Source of the DNA: Anaerolineaceae bacterium
Lineage (GTDB): Bacteria > Chloroflexota > Anaerolineae > Aggregatilineales > Phototrophicaceae
DNA length: 64,000 nt
NCBI GenBank assembly: GCA_026708325.1
Contig: JAPOVC010000014.1
Span: 62,001-126,000, forward strand
Direction: 5' to 3'
Below, in pieces: positions 42,971 to 53,910 of the stretch (its first letter is position 1; the number at the start of each line of letters is the position of its first letter). The notes under the pieces are model-generated. The model was not told the origin of the DNA. It worked only from the letters and a program-made list of their open reading frames with translations, and made no database searches. Both the position numbers and the translations under genes were made by a program.

Positions 42971-44169
42971 CGAATGAACTGGAGCGGATCGCTGCGCTGG
43001 AAGGCAGGCACGTCGTTCAGGTCTATGGCCGCCCGCCATTCCTGATCACCCGCGGCGAGGGAATGACGGTCTATGATGACGAGGGCCGGGCTTATCTGGA
43101 CTTCGTTGCCGGAAACGCGGTCAATGCCCTGGGGTACAACGACGAGGGTCTGAACAGGGCCATACGCGAGGCCCTGGAAAGCGGCGTCATTCACACCAGC
43201 AACCTGTATCACACGGCAGCGCACGCCGAGCTGGCAGCCCTGCTTTGCGAAACGTCCTTTGCCGATCGCGTTCACTTTTGCAACAGTGGCGCGGAGGCGG
43301 TCGAAGGGGCGATCAAGTTTTCCCGCAAGGTCGCTTATGAAGCTGGCAAGCCGGACAAGACTGGCATTGTGGCATTTTCCAATGCCTTCCACGGGCGCAC
43401 GATGGGCGCCCTGGCGCTCACGCCCCGCGAAAAGTATCAGAAACCTTTCCGGCCCCTGATGCCAGACGTCACCATTGCTGCATTCAACGATACCGACAGC
43501 GCGGCCGCTGCCATTGACGCCAACACGGCCGCTGTCTTCGTGGAACCGGTCCAGGGTGAAGGTGGCATCAATATCGCGACACCTGAGTTTATGCAGGGTC
43601 TGCGTGCGCTCTGTGACGAGCATGAAGCGCTGCTGGTCAGTGACGAAATTCAGTGTGGCATGGGCCGCACCGGTTCCCTCTGGGGCTACGAGGAAAGCGG
43701 CGTCGAGCCGGACATCATGACCGTCGCCAAGCCACTGGCCGGTGGCCTGCCGATTGGCGCCATACTTGTGACGGAGGCCGTGGCGGGCGCCCTTCATGCC
43801 GGCGACCATGGCTCGACTTTCGCCGGTGGGCCGGTCGTCACAGCGGCCGCGCTGGAGGTACTGCGTCGCATCAGCCAGCCCGCTTTCCTGGCGCAAGTGA
43901 GGGACGTCGGCGAATATCTCGTGGAGCGGCTGGAGGAGATCAACAGCCCGCTGATCCGGGAAGTGCGCGGCCGCGGACTCATCGTCGGAATCGAACTGGA
44001 CTGCCCTTCGGCGGCGCTGGTTTCCGCCGGTTACGACAAGGGCCTGCTTCTGCTGAATGCCGGTGAGCAGGTGCTGCGATTTGTGCCTCCCCTTGTCGCA
44101 CAGCGTTCCGATATCGATGCCTTGATCACATCCTTGACGGACATGCTGGAAGACCTTAGCGATGCATAG
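42967..44169 (+). CDS. argD: Acetylornithine aminotransferase
   Basis: 400 residues, class III PLP aminotransferase. FCNSGAEAVEGAIKFSRK binds the cofactor phosphate, NAFHGRTMGALALTPREKY is the family block, and VAKPLAGGLPIGA holds the PLP lysine. It overlaps argB as ATGA and argJ by eight bases. It is paralogous to LysJ at 1971-3152, and the operon context assigns it to arginine. Confidence 0.93.
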   Translation: MTNELERIAALEGRHVVQVYGRPPFLITRGEGMTVYDDEGRAYLDFVAGNAVNALGYNDEGLNRAIREALESGVIHTSNLYHTAAHAELAALLCETSFADRVHFCNSGAEAVEGAIKFSRKVAYEAGKPDKTGIVAFSNAFHGRTMGALALTPREKYQKPFRPLMPDVTIAAFNDTDSAAAAIDANTAAVFVEPVQGEGGINIATPEFMQGLRALCDEHEALLVSDEIQCGMGRTGSLWGYEESGVEPDIMTVAKPLAGGLPIGAILVTEAVAGALHAGDHGSTFAGGPVVTAAALEVLRRISQPAFLAQVRDVGEYLVERLEEINSPLIREVRGRGLIVGIELDCPSAALVSAGYDKGLLLLNAGEQVLRFVPPLVAQRSDIDALITSLTDMLEDLSDA

Positions 44170-45388
44170 GCTTTCCGACGACATTCATGGCGTGGAGGGA
44201 TTCCGCGCTGCCGGGCTCGCCTGCGGCATAAAGGGCGATGGAGTCCCGGACATGGCGCTCATCGTCAGCGACAGTGACTGCACGGCTGGCGGAGTGTTTA
44301 CCCGCAACCTTGTCAAGGCTGCGCCAGTGTTGCTGGACCAGGAATTGTTGCGCGACAATCCTGAAGGCATGCGCGCCCTGGTCGTCAACAGCGGCTGCGC
44401 CAATGCCTGCACAGGGCAGCAGGGTCTGGAAAATGCACGGGCGACAGGCGAAATAGTCGCCGGCAAACTGGGTTGTGATCCCGCTGCCGTGCTCGTGATG
44501 TCAACCGGGGTCATCGGCGTGCAGTTGCCCATGGACCGGATTCGGGAAGGCGTGGCCAACGCGTCGCCTGTGAAGGACGGGGAGGGCTGGCGCTCCGCGG
44601 CCCGGGGCTTCATGACCACCGACAAGTTTCCCAAGCTGGGGTCGGCCAGGGTTGAGTTGTCCGGAGGACGGACGGTCAATATCGCGGGCATCAGCAAGGG
44701 CGCTGGCATGATCGCGCCGGATATGGCGACCATGCTGGCCGGGATCGCCACGGATGCCGCCCTGACGGCATCGCAGACCCGTTCCTTGCTGGAAGATGTT
44801 AACAGCGTCAGCTTCAATTGCATTGTCGTCGACGGCGACACCAGCACCAATGACACCGTGTTGCTTTTGGCCAACGGCGCCAGCGGCGTCGCGCTCAGGG
44901 ACGACGATGACCTGGCGGCCTTTCGCGATGCCCTGCAGGACCTGTGTGTCCATCTGGCGCAGGCCATTGTGCGGGATGGCGAAGGTGCGACCCGCTTCGT
45001 TACAATCGACGTTGAGGGTGCGGCGGACGCCCCTGCTGCCCGTCAGATTGCCAACACGATCGCCACCTCGGCGCTGTCAAAAACGGCCTTCTATGGCAGC
45101 GATGCCAACTGGGGGCGCTTTGCCGCGGCGGCGGGCCGGGCAGGAATCGACTTTGACCCGTCGGACCTGGCGCTATGGCTGGGCCGGGGAGAGACGCTGG
45201 AGGACCCCCTGCAGTTGATGCAGGCCGGTGAACCGGTCGATTATGATGAGGATGTGGCGACGGACATCGTGAGCCAGCCGGAGTTTTCTCTCAAGCTTTC
45301 CATTGGGTCAGGCCAGGGACAGGCGCGAGTCTGGACCTGCGACCTCGGCCACGAGTACGTGTCCATCAATGCGGAATACAGGACCTGA
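44162..45388 (+). CDS. argJ: Glutamate N-acetyltransferase / ornithine acetyltransferase
   Basis: 408 residues. It transfers acetyl from N-acetylornithine to glutamate, closing the acetyl cycle, and may also start it. The autocleavage site is in [18 protein letters not shown]: cleavage before the threonine of MATML gives two chains and exposes the nucleophile. [11 protein letters not shown] and [17 protein letters not shown] are family motifs. The stop overlaps the carA ATG by one base. ArgF, ArgG and ArgH are not in the window. Confidence 0.95.
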   Translation: MHRLSDDIHGVEGFRAAGLACGIKGDGVPDMALIVSDSDCTAGGVFTRNLVKAAPVLLDQELLRDNPEGMRALVVNSGCANACTGQQGLENARATGEIVAGKLGCDPAAVLVMSTGVIGVQLPMDRIREGVANASPVKDGEGWRSAARGFMTTDKFPKLGSARVELSGGRTVNIAGISKGAGMIAPDMATMLAGIATDAALTASQTRSLLEDVNSVSFNCIVVDGDTSTNDTVLLLANGASGVALRDDDDLAAFRDALQDLCVHLAQAIVRDGEGATRFVTIDVEGAADAPAARQIANTIATSALSKTAFYGSDANWGRFAAAAGRAGIDFDPSDLALWLGRGETLEDPLQLMQAGEPVDYDEDVATDIVSQPEFSLKLSIGSGQGQARVWTCDLGHEYVSINAEYRT

Positions 45389-46536
45389 TGTTCGCGAGTC
45401 TTGCCCTTGAAGACGGACGGGTGTTCACCGGGACCGGCTTCGGCGCCGAGGGCGTCACCACCGGTGAACTGGTCTTCAACACGTCCATGACCGGTTATCA
45501 GGAGATCCTTACGGACCCCTCCTATTACCGGCAAATCGTCACTATGACGGTTTCACACGTGGGCAACACCGGAGTCAACCAGCAGGACCTCGAGTCCGAC
45601 CGCATCTGGGTGTCCGGTTTCGTCGTACGTGCGCTGAGCCCGGTGGTCAGCAGCTGGCGCGAACAGGGGGCGCTGGCCGACTGGCTGAAGGAACAGGGCA
45701 TCAGCGGGATTACAGGCGTGGCGACGCGGGCGCTGGTTCGACATATTCGTTCCATGGGAGTCATGCGGGCCGCCATCGCCTGCGGCGAAGGCGCGCTGGA
45801 CACGGCTGCCCTAGTGGAGCTGGCGCGATCTTCGCCGGACATGTCCGGCGCCAATCTCGTCGACTCAGTCACGACCCGTGAACCCTACAACTGGGCCACC
45901 CACAGCGATCCGCAATGGTATCGCGGTGAACAGCAGGAGGTCCGCGGCCCTTTGGTCGTCGCCTGGGACTTCGGTATCAAGCGCAACATTTTGCGCATGA
46001 TGGCCGATCGTGGCATGCGCGTCACCGTGGTGCCCGCCCAAACCAGTGCGGATGACGTGCTTGCCATGAACCCTGACGGCGTTTTTCTCAGCAACGGGCC
46101 GGGCGACCCCGCCGCGGTGGACTATGCGATCCACAATTCGCGGGAGTTGGTGGGGAAGGTGCCCTTGTTCGGAATTTGCCTGGGTCACCAGATTCTGGCG
46201 CTGGCGCTGGGCGGCAAAACGGAAAAGATGCATTTCGGTCATCGGGGGGGCAACCAGCCGGTGCGCAATTTGCTCACCGGAGTGGTGGAAATTAGCGCGC
46301 ACAATCACGGCTTCGCCGTCAGCGAGGACAGCGAACTGGGCGGCGCGGAAGTCACCCACATCAATTTGAACGACAACAGCATTGAAGGCATTCGCGATAC
46401 GGAGCGTTCAGTCTTCAGCGTTCAGTATCATCCGGAGGCCGCGCCTGGCCCCCACGATTCGCTTTATCTTTTTGATGAATTTGTGAAACAGGTGCATAGC
46501 ACAGCGACAGGCCAGGACCGTTCCCGAGGCCAGTAG
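45388..46536 (+). CDS. carA: Carbamoyl-phosphate synthase small subunit
   Basis: 382 residues. It hydrolyses glutamine and passes ammonia to CarB. The N-terminal domain has TGEVVF-like [23 protein letters not shown]. The class I amidotransferase domain has the nucleophile cysteine in [17 protein letters not shown] and the histidine/glutamate pair in [13 protein letters not shown]. Fused by position to argJ and followed after 11 bases by carB, it supplies carbamoyl phosphate to arginine and pyrimidine synthesis. Confidence 0.96.
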   Translation: MFASLALEDGRVFTGTGFGAEGVTTGELVFNTSMTGYQEILTDPSYYRQIVTMTVSHVGNTGVNQQDLESDRIWVSGFVVRALSPVVSSWREQGALADWLKEQGISGITGVATRALVRHIRSMGVMRAAIACGEGALDTAALVELARSSPDMSGANLVDSVTTREPYNWATHSDPQWYRGEQQEVRGPLVVAWDFGIKRNILRMMADRGMRVTVVPAQTSADDVLAMNPDGVFLSNGPGDPAAVDYAIHNSRELVGKVPLFGICLGHQILALALGGKTEKMHFGHRGGNQPVRNLLTGVVEISAHNHGFAVSEDSELGGAEVTHINLNDNSIEGIRDTERSVFSVQYHPEAAPGPHDSLYLFDEFVKQVHSTATGQDRSRGQ

Positions 46537-46547
46537 ACAGGGAGACC

Positions 46548-49500
46548 ATGCCAGCTCGCAAGGACATTGAAACCATTCTGGTGATCGGTTCGGGGCCGAT
46601 CGTCATCGGGCAGGGCTGCGAGTTCGATTACAGCGGCGTCCAGGCCTGCAAGGCCCTGCGCCGGGAGGGTTACCGCATTGTGCTGGTGAACTCCAACCCC
46701 GCCACTATCATGACGGACCCGGAGTTCGCCGATGCGACCTACGTGGAGCCGCTGACGACAGAAATCTGCGAATTGATCATCGAGGCGGAGAAGCCGGATG
46801 CCCTGCTCCCCACCGTCGGCGGTCAGACCGCATTGAATCTCGCTCTGGAGCTGCGCGAAAAGGGCATTCTGGACAAGCATGGCATCGAGCTGATTGGAGC
46901 CTCTACCGACAGTATTGAACTGGCTGAGGACCGCCTGCTCTTTCGCAACGCCATGGACGAGATAGGCCTCCGTTCGCCCCGTAGCGAAGTCGTGGACAAC
47001 ATTGAAGACGCCCTGTCTGCGGCGGAGGAGCTGGGCTATCCGGTCCTTGTGCGACCGTCCTTCACATTGGGAGGATCGGGCGGCGGCGTGGCGAATTCGG
47101 CGGATGAATTGCGGGAAGTGGCCGCGCGTGGCCTGAACGAGAGCCCGGCCAGCGAAATCCTGGTCGACATGAGTCTGCTTGGCTGGAAAGAATACGAACT
47201 GGAGGTCATGCGCGATTACAGCGGCAACTTTGTCGTCGTTTGTTCGATCGAAAACCTGGACCCCATGGGAGTCCACACGGGCGACAGTATCACAGTGGCG
47301 CCGGCGCAGACCTTGACCGACAAGGAGATGCAGCGCCTGCGTGACATGGCCAGGGAAGTTCTCAACAAGGTGGGCCTGGCCACCGGCGGCGCGAACGTGC
47401 AGTTTGCCGTTAGTCCGGATGACGGTGAGGTTTACGTCATCGAGATGAACCCGCGCGTGTCCCGCTCCTCGGCGCTGGCCAGCAAGGCTACCGGCTTTCC
47501 GATTGCCAAGCTGGCGGCGCTTCTGGCGGTCGGCTACCGCCTGGACGAGATCCCCAACGACATCACCCAGGAGACCCCCGCCAGCTTCGAGCCATCGCTG
47601 GATTACGTGGTCGTCAAGATTCCGCGCTGGAATTTCGAAAAGTTTACCGGCGTGCGCCATGTGCTTGGGCCGCAAATGAAGGCCGTAGGGGAAGTGATGG
47701 CCATTGGCCGCACCTTCCCGGAAGCGCTGCAGAAGGGCGTTCGTTCGCTCGACATCGGCGAGCCGGATTTCGCCGCGAGCCAGGGCACGGACAGCGAGGC
47801 GCTGCGCGTTCCGACGGCACAACGTCTCTTCAATGTGGCCTCCGCCCTGTATAGCGAATCGCCGCTGGCGACCATAGCCCGGGAGACCGGTTTCGATCCC
47901 TGGTTTATCCAGCAAATGATCGACACCGTTCAATTGCGGCAAGACCTGATCGCGTCTGCGGTCAGTCTGGAACAACTTGACCGCGAGACTCTGCTGGACC
48001 TGCGCCGACAGGGCTTCAGCGACGTCACCCTGGCACAACTGCTGGAGACTGACGAAGCTTCCTTGCGGAGGCGACAACAGGAGTTGGGCCTGCGCCCCAG
48101 TTTCTACCGGGTAGATACCTGCGCGGCCGAATTCGAGGCCAGGACTCCCTATCTGTATTCCACCTGGGAGGAAGACGACGAGGCCGAACCGACTGACCTG
48201 CGCAAGATCATAGTGTTGGGCGGTGGTCCCAATCGTATCGGTCAGGGCATCGAATTTGACTACTGCTGCGTCCATGCCTGTTTCGCCATGCGCGATCTGG
48301 GCTTCGAGACCATCATGGTCAATTGCAATCCCGAGACTGTCAGCACTGACTACGACACGGCCGACCGGCTTTACTTTGAGCCACTGACGGCCGGCGACGT
48401 GCTAAACATCATTGAAGAAGAAAACCCTGAAGGCGTGCTCGTGCAATTCGGTGGCCAGACGCCCCTGAACATCGCCGGCGCCCTGGACGCCGCCGGCGCG
48501 CCCATCATTGGCACGCCCTTTGAGGCCATCGATCTCGCCGAGGACCGCGAGCGTTTTGGCGACCTGATGCGTTCGCTGGGAATCCGCCAGCCCGCGGGCA
48601 CAACGGCCAACACCCGTGACGAAGCCCTTGCGGCTGTCGCGCGCATCGGATTCCCCCTGTTGGTGCGACCCAGTTACGTGCTGGGCGGGCGAGGCATGGC
48701 CATCATCTACGACATGGATGGTCTGAATGCCTGGCTGGATGAAAACCTGGATTTGGTCGGCCTGCCCCTGTTGATGGACCGCTTCCTCGAGAGCGCTGTG
48801 GAAATCGACGTGGACGCGCTCTGCGACGGCGAACGCGTCACCATCGGGGGCATCATGCAGCACATTGAGCACGCCGGTGTGCACAGCGGGGATTCGGCCT
48901 GCGTGTTGCCTGCGTGGAAACTGGGCATGGTGGAACTGGCCACCATCCGCGATTACACACGTCGCATAGGCCTCGCATTGGGTGTACGCGGCCTGTTCAA
49001 TATCCAGTTTGCCATTCACGATGACGAGGTCTACGTCCTGGAAGCCAATCCCCGTTCCAGCCGCACCGTCCCCTTCGTCAGCAAGGCCACGGGCGTCCCG
49101 CTGGCGCGACTGGCCGCACAGATCGCTGCCGGCCACAGCCTTGCCGACCTCGGTTTTCTGGAGGAACCGCCCCTCGACGGCTTCTTTATCAAGGAGGCGG
49201 TCCTGCCCTTTCGCAAGTTCCCGGGGGCGGATGCCCGCCTGTCGCCGGAGATGCGTTCGACCGGTGAAGTCATGGGTCATGCGTCCAGCTTCGGCCACGC
49301 CTTCGTCAAGGCGCAAATGGCCACCGGCACCAGCCTGCCGACGAAGGGAGTGGTTGCCATCAGTGTCAGCAATGAGGACAAGGGCGAAATCGCCGGCATA
49401 GCACGCGATTTTCAGCGCATGGGGTTCGAACTGGTCGCGACAGAGGGTACGGCCCGTATGCTGGAAGTCGTCGGTATTCCTGTGCGCATGATGCGCAAGG

Positions 49501-49751
49501 AAGATGAGGTGAGCCCGAACGTCATTGACATGCTGGCCGCTGGCGACATCGACCTGGTGATCACCACGCCGACCGACAAACAGAACCATAGCGACGGGTC
49601 GTTGATGCGCAGTTCTGCCTGGCAGTACGGCGTACCGATCATAACCACACTGGAGCAGGCGGCGGCGGCGGCCCGCGGCATTCGCGCCCTGCATGAGGCG
49701 CCGCTGGCCGTCCGTAGTTTGCAGGCGCATCACGCACTGCAGACACCCTGA
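46548..49751 (+). CDS. carB: Carbamoyl-phosphate synthase large subunit
   Basis: 1067 residues, full length. Two homologous ATP-grasp halves are visible. The first has [25 protein letters not shown] and [13 protein letters not shown]. The second has [20 protein letters not shown] and [12 protein letters not shown]. The C-terminal allosteric MGS-like domain begins around [17 protein letters not shown] and ends in TPTDKQNH. It makes carbamoyl phosphate from bicarbonate, ammonia and two ATP. Last gene of the arginine operon. Confidence 0.97.
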   Translation: MPARKDIETILVIGSGPIVIGQGCEFDYSGVQACKALRREGYRIVLVNSNPATIMTDPEFADATYVEPLTTEICELIIEAEKPDALLPTVGGQTALNLALELREKGILDKHGIELIGASTDSIELAEDRLLFRNAMDEIGLRSPRSEVVDNIEDALSAAEELGYPVLVRPSFTLGGSGGGVANSADELREVAARGLNESPASEILVDMSLLGWKEYELEVMRDYSGNFVVVCSIENLDPMGVHTGDSITVAPAQTLTDKEMQRLRDMAREVLNKVGLATGGANVQFAVSPDDGEVYVIEMNPRVSRSSALASKATGFPIAKLAALLAVGYRLDEIPNDITQETPASFEPSLDYVVVKIPRWNFEKFTGVRHVLGPQMKAVGEVMAIGRTFPEALQKGVRSLDIGEPDFAASQGTDSEALRVPTAQRLFNVASALYSESPLATIARETGFDPWFIQQMIDTVQLRQDLIASAVSLEQLDRETLLDLRRQGFSDVTLAQLLETDEASLRRRQQELGLRPSFYRVDTCAAEFEARTPYLYSTWEEDDEAEPTDLRKIIVLGGGPNRIGQGIEFDYCCVHACFAMRDLGFETIMVNCNPETVSTDYDTADRLYFEPLTAGDVLNIIEEENPEGVLVQFGGQTPLNIAGALDAAGAPIIGTPFEAIDLAEDRERFGDLMRSLGIRQPAGTTANTRDEALAAVARIGFPLLVRPSYVLGGRGMAIIYDMDGLNAWLDENLDLVGLPLLMDRFLESAVEIDVDALCDGERVTIGGIMQHIEHAGVHSGDSACVLPAWKLGMVELATIRDYTRRIGLALGVRGLFNIQFAIHDDEVYVLEANPRSSRTVPFVSKATGVPLARLAAQIAAGHSLADLGFLEEPPLDGFFIKEAVLPFRKFPGADARLSPEMRSTGEVMGHASSFGHAFVKAQMATGTSLPTKGVVAISVSNEDKGEIAGIARDFQRMGFELVATEGTARMLEVVGIPVRMMRKEDEVSPNVIDMLAAGDIDLVITTPTDKQNHSDGSLMRSSAWQYGVPIITTLEQAAAAARGIRALHEAPLAVRSLQAHHALQTP

Positions 49752-49858
49752 GACGAGTTTGACCGGCAGTTTCGGACCTGCGGCCGCTGTGGAAGTCGCT
49801 TCACACCCTGTGATAAACTGACCCGTAACCAAAGACGCAGCAGCTGAACGGAGAACCG

Positions 49859-50419
49859 GTGACCGACGGCCACGAGCGTTATCTGCAGGAAGTCCTGATA
49901 TCCGAAGAACGTTTGCGCCAACGAATCGCCGAACTGGGAAAGGAAATCTCGACAGACTACCAGGGCTGCTCCGGCCTGCTGCTGGTCTGCGTGCTAAAGG
50001 GCGGCATCCTTTTCCTGGCAGACCTCATGCGTCACATTGAGGTGCCGCACGCCATCGATTTTCTTGCCGTCTCCAGCTACGGCGTTGGGGCGCGCCAGTC
50101 CCGGGGCGAGGTCCGGATCATGATGGACCTCAGTTCGCAAATTGCCGGTCAGCACGTGCTGATCATTGAAGACATCATCGACAGCGGTCACACCCTGCGT
50201 TACGTCATGGAGATGCTGCAGGCGCGCCGCCCGGCGAGTCTGAAGCTCTGCGCCTTGCTGAACAAGGTCTCGCGCCGGCGCGTGGACATCCGCGTGGACT
50301 ACACGGGTTTCGAAATCGAGGACCGCTTCGTATTTGGTTACGGCCTCGACCTGGACGAGAGATATCGCAACCTGCCATTTGTCGGAGTGGCGGATCTGTC
50401 GCAATCGGGCGATGCCTGA
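49859..50419 (+). CDS. hpt: Hypoxanthine phosphoribosyltransferase
   Basis: 186 residues. It salvages hypoxanthine/guanine with PRPP. The PRPP loop VLIIEDIIDSGHTLRYV, the early LLLVCVLKGGILFLADLMRH and the late FVFGYGLDLDERYRNLPFVG are standard. The start is GTG at 49859 with GGAGA eight bases before. It overlaps the cca start by eight bases. No tilS or ftsH partner is here. Confidence 0.94.
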   Translation: MTDGHERYLQEVLISEERLRQRIAELGKEISTDYQGCSGLLLVCVLKGGILFLADLMRHIEVPHAIDFLAVSSYGVGARQSRGEVRIMMDLSSQIAGQHVLIIEDIIDSGHTLRYVMEMLQARRPASLKLCALLNKVSRRRVDIRVDYTGFEIEDRFVFGYGLDLDERYRNLPFVGVADLSQSGDA

Positions 50420-51869
50420 AGCCATTGCCCGCAGGCCCCACAGGCCGCTCTTCTGGCCAGAAACAGTCTCGCAGCTGCAAGCCATCGTCGCTGAATTCGA
50501 TCAACCCGTTTTTCTGGTTGGTGGGGCGGTGAGGGACGCCCTTGCCGGCCGACCGGTGCACGACATTGATCTCGCGCTCGCCGACGGTGGCGTTCGAGCG
50601 TCGCGTCGCATTGCCAACGCCCTCGGCGGCCATTGCTATGTACTGGACCGGAAACGGGACGTTGGGCGGGCCCTGCTGGATGTTGGACAGGCGCAAATCC
50701 GCATCGACGTCGCCCGCTTCCGTGGTCCGGACCTGCACGCCGACCTGTTGGACCGGGACTTCACCATCAACGCCATGGCGGTCGAGTTGGCTGGCAACTG
50801 CGACTTGCTCATTGACCCGCTGGATGGAGAGGTGGACCTGAAGGCCCGACGGCTGCGTCAATGCCATGGCGACTCGCTGGCCAATGATCCCCTGCGCGCC
50901 ATGCGCGCCCTGCGCCTCGCTGCCCAGTTCGGATTCCAGATCGAAAGGAACACCCTGAATTCGATGCGCCCGCTGCGAGAGCGACTGGTCACCTGCTCGG
51001 CCGAGCGGATTCGGGACGAGTTTTGGCGGCTACTTGAGTTGCCCCAGGCGTCGGCGGCCATTCGTGCGGCCGCGGCCACCGGCGTACTGGATGTGTTGAT
51101 GCCGGAACTGGCCGGGTTGCGTCACAGACCGGCATCGGGCGAGGACTACGGCGATGGCTGGCAGGAATGCCTCGCCATTCTGGAACGATTGCAACACGTC
51201 GTTTCAGCATTCACCGGCCGGTTGGGCGACGGGCACGGCGCTTCCTTCGGCGCCGGCATGCTGGTCATGCAATTGAACCGCTGGCGCGCAGCCCTGCAGC
51301 AGCATCTGCAAACGACGTGGCCGGACCAGCGTGCGCACAGGGCTCTGCTTGTGCTTGGTGGCCTATACAGCGTTCAGGGACGGGCTGACGTCAACGCGGC
51401 GCAGGCGGTTGTACGGGCGAAGGCTTTCTGCCTTTCCAACGCCGAGTGCGACAGACTGGAGCGAATGTTGCGCTGGCAAGATGAGGTCCTGTCGCTTGAT
51501 GCAGGCTCAGACCTGTCGCTTCACCGCTTCTGGCGGGGCGCCGGAGATGCCGGTGTGGACGCATGTCTTCTGGCAGCCGCAGGGTATCTGGGAAGAACCG
51601 GCAGTCGGCTCGATCACGAAGAGTGGCTCAACCGGGTAGGCCGCATTGCGCACATTTTGCAGGCCCGTTTCGAACAAATGGACAGCCTGATCAACCCACC
51701 GCCACTGCTTGACGGTCACGGGCTGATGCGTGAATTGAGTCTGTCACCGGGGCCGCTCGTGGGCGATGTCCTCGACCATATCCGCGAAGCCCAGGTGAGT
51801 GGGACCGTGGGGACAAAAGAGGAAGCGCTGGCCCTGGCGCGAAACCTGCTCGCTGCCGACATCGGCTAG
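50412..51869 (+). CDS. cca: CCA tRNA nucleotidyltransferase / poly(A) polymerase family
   Basis: 485 residues. Class II nucleotidyltransferase head: FLVGGAVRDALAGRPVHDIDLALAD with the two catalytic aspartates. RDFTINAMAVEL and DPLRAMRALRLAAQFGFQIE form the neck that selects C and A. The C-terminal 200 residues are less conserved and lack an obvious HD motif. It adds or repairs the 3' CCA of tRNA. The start ATG lies inside the hpt end. The stop overlaps the convergent rsmD stop in a shared CTAG. Confidence 0.88.
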   Translation: MPEAIARRPHRPLFWPETVSQLQAIVAEFDQPVFLVGGAVRDALAGRPVHDIDLALADGGVRASRRIANALGGHCYVLDRKRDVGRALLDVGQAQIRIDVARFRGPDLHADLLDRDFTINAMAVELAGNCDLLIDPLDGEVDLKARRLRQCHGDSLANDPLRAMRALRLAAQFGFQIERNTLNSMRPLRERLVTCSAERIRDEFWRLLELPQASAAIRAAAATGVLDVLMPELAGLRHRPASGEDYGDGWQECLAILERLQHVVSAFTGRLGDGHGASFGAGMLVMQLNRWRAALQQHLQTTWPDQRAHRALLVLGGLYSVQGRADVNAAQAVVRAKAFCLSNAECDRLERMLRWQDEVLSLDAGSDLSLHRFWRGAGDAGVDACLLAAAGYLGRTGSRLDHEEWLNRVGRIAHILQARFEQMDSLINPPPLLDGHGLMRELSLSPGPLVGDVLDHIREAQVSGTVGTKEEALALARNLLAADIG

Positions 51870-52453
51870 GGGTGCCTGTCGCCAGCTTTCCCGGCTTCAT
51901 CACTGACCTGGAAGTACCACAGCAGGGTGTTCCCGTAACGGCGTTCGTCCACGGGGGCGAGACGGTCCAGCTCAAGGCCCTGGCGCTCCGACGGGTCGAT
52001 CTGAACCACCACTATCGAGTCTTCATGGGTCCAGCAGGGTTGCTCTTCGATCAGCTGCAGCGTCTGCGACCAAAGGCCCAGATACTGGGGTGGGGCAATG
52101 TAAATGATGTCGAAGGGCTGAGCCGGGGCGTTTCGCAACCAGGACAGTACGTCAGCGCGCTGTACGCGGGCACGGTCCTGGACTCCGGCAAGTTGCAGGT
52201 TTTCGCGTATGACGCGCAGGGCCCGCGGGTCCTGTTCAGTCAGTACGGCCAGGGCCGCGCCCCGACTCAAGGCTTCGATGGCCACGCTGCCAGTGCCGGC
52301 ATACAGGTCCAGAAAGCGGGACCCGGCCACACGACGCCCCAGCTTGCTGAAACAGGCTTCCTTGACGCGGTCCATGACCGGGCGGGACCCTTCCCCCGGG
52401 ACCATCTTCAGGCGGCGCCCTCTGGCCGTGCCGGCGATGACGCGAATGGGCAT
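51866..52453 (-). CDS. rsmD: 16S rRNA (guanine966-N2)-methyltransferase RsmD family, variant motif
   Basis: 195 residues. RVIAGTARGRRLKMVPGEGSRPVMDRVKEACFSKL is the RsmD N-terminus, split here only by sequence convention. FLDLYAGTGSVAIEALSRGA binds S-adenosylmethionine. The catalytic tetrapeptide that is normally DPPY or NPPY reads APPQ (IYIAPPQYLGLW), losing the acidic or amide residue that positions the guanine amine. It overlaps the URO-D-family gene by one base. By family it modifies 16S rRNA during 30S assembly, but the motif change leaves activity uncertain. Confidence 0.82.
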   Translation of the reverse strand: MPIRVIAGTARGRRLKMVPGEGSRPVMDRVKEACFSKLGRRVAGSRFLDLYAGTGSVAIEALSRGAALAVLTEQDPRALRVIRENLQLAGVQDRARVQRADVLSWLRNAPAQPFDIIYIAPPQYLGLWSQTLQLIEEQPCWTHEDSIVVVQIDPSERQGLELDRLAPVDERRYGNTLLWYFQVSDEAGKAGDRHP

Positions 52454-53448
52454 CAGGCGGCGGAACCGCCAGGTTCAACCGACTGTCGCATGGCACGGAG
52501 ATTCGAAAGGGGCGTTGTCAACAGCAGCGGAGACCCCGGAGCCAGAATGAAGCGTCGGTTTCCGCAGAGCTGCTGCGCCGCGCGGGCACGATTCAGGACC
52601 GTCGCAGGAGTCCCGTCATGCAATTGTTCCTGCGCGGAAAGCCCGGCGCAGGCGGCGCCATAAAGACGGGAACGACCGGTCAGCAGGTCCGGTTCGCCGC
52701 TCTGGTCATCCCAGTTGATAGCGGGCAGGTTCGCATCTGCCGCCAGACGAAACATGGGTGCATTCACGGGGAAGCTGATCATGTTGAACCACCAGGCCCT
52801 GGGCAGGCTGTCAAGGATGGCACGGTCGAAGGGCCAGGCAACAGTCTGATATTCGTCCTCCGAAAGAAATTCGTGACTGGCCAGTGACATCTCGTAACAA
52901 ATACCCGCCAGCGGGTAACGTTGCATTTCGTCGATGATGCGTTGCGTGCCCGAGGTCAGCAGCTCCAGGCCGACGCGCAGGCGTTCCGGCCTCTGACGCA
53001 TGTGCCTGAACAATCGTGGAAAACCGGTCACTTGCCCTGCCTGGGTGAAGGGGGAAGGCAGGCTCATGAGCACCGGCGTATCGTCATCGAGACCTTCGAG
53101 GACCAGTCGCAGGGCCTCCAGCTGGCGCCCGACCACGCCACGGAGAGGAGTCAGGGTCCGCAGGTTCGTCCAGTCCAGCGAGCGTTCGACGACATGGCGG
53201 GTGATGTGTCTAGTCCCATCAAGGGCGCCGCGCCATGCGTCCTGCAAGCCGTAATCTGCCACTGCCCAGGTCTGGGCAGGCAGAATGCGCAGGAAATCTG
53301 GGTCGTAGGATTTTTGAAAGTCAATCAGGACGCGGGCAAAGTCCGCCGCGCGTTCATCATCGCCCGGCCAGTGTCGCCAGAATGCTACCGGTGTTCGGTC
53401 GGTTGGCTCGCCGGCAAAGGTGCGCAGGAGCCGTTCACGTTTGTTCAC
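52453..53448 (-). CDS. Uroporphyrinogen decarboxylase (URO-D) family protein
   Basis: 331 residues. MNKRERLLRTFAGEPTDRTPVAFWRHWP is a URO-D family opening, and SLPSPFTQAGQV and the C-terminal NRRFILAPGSPLLLTTPLSNLRAM are typical of HemE/corrinoid methyltransferase-like members. It is not a clear HemE: the RQAGRY motif is absent. More likely it is a member of the methyl-transfer or unknown branch. The GTG start overlaps the TPR gene as GTGA. Function not assigned. Confidence 0.78.
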   Translation of the reverse strand: MNKRERLLRTFAGEPTDRTPVAFWRHWPGDDERAADFARVLIDFQKSYDPDFLRILPAQTWAVADYGLQDAWRGALDGTRHITRHVVERSLDWTNLRTLTPLRGVVGRQLEALRLVLEGLDDDTPVLMSLPSPFTQAGQVTGFPRLFRHMRQRPERLRVGLELLTSGTQRIIDEMQRYPLAGICYEMSLASHEFLSEDEYQTVAWPFDRAILDSLPRAWWFNMISFPVNAPMFRLAADANLPAINWDDQSGEPDLLTGRSRLYGAACAGLSAQEQLHDGTPATVLNRARAAQQLCGNRRFILAPGSPLLLTTPLSNLRAMRQSVEPGGSAA

Positions 53449-53792
53449 CCGCCGCCTTCAGATTCGGCGATCCGCTGATTGAGCATGCGAGCCAACATGG
53501 TCAGCCGATCGTCTTCGGGCGTACGAATGGTGTCTTCACTACTGCTCGCCCTTTGCTCGTCCTGCGCCTGTTGCCCACTTTCAACCAGCGCAAGCGCTTC
53601 GCGAAAACTTTGTATGGCCCTGTCCCTGTGGCCGGCTGCCTTTTGCGAAATGCCCAGCCCGTAGCGGGCGTCGATATCTTCCGGGTGTGCCTGCACGATG
53701 GTTTCAAATGCGTCCATTGCTGCGGCGCTGTTGCCTTCCCGCTGCTGTTGCCAGGCGCGTCGAACCTCTTCGCCAACGTTTCCGGCTGCCAT
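53445..53792 (-). CDS. Small TPR-containing protein
   Basis: 115 residues. A tetratricopeptide-like pair covers about residues 12-75 (AWQQQREGNSAAAMDAFETIVQ, then ARYGLGISQKAAGHRDRAIQSF), followed by an acidic, Gln/Ser-rich linker and a C-terminal helix. GGAGG six bases before the ATG at 53792 supports the start over a longer upstream frame. It heads the operon with the URO-D-family protein and rsmD, probably as a protein-protein adaptor. Confidence 0.75.
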   Translation of the reverse strand: MAAGNVGEEVRRAWQQQREGNSAAAMDAFETIVQAHPEDIDARYGLGISQKAAGHRDRAIQSFREALALVESGQQAQDEQRASSSEDTIRTPEDDRLTMLARMLNQRIAESEGGG

Positions 53793-53910
53793 TGCGTCCT
53801 CCCGCCCTTTGTGCAAGAACGAAACAATTGTAGTGCACCTGCTGCAGCGAGGCAAGCAATCGACACCGGGCCCGCTTGAGAAATGCCAGGGCGGCTGCTA
53901 TGCTGAAGCC

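Noticed and set aside
46464..48275. 603-residue minus-strand frame opposite carB
   Set aside because: Antisense shadow of the fully conserved carB.
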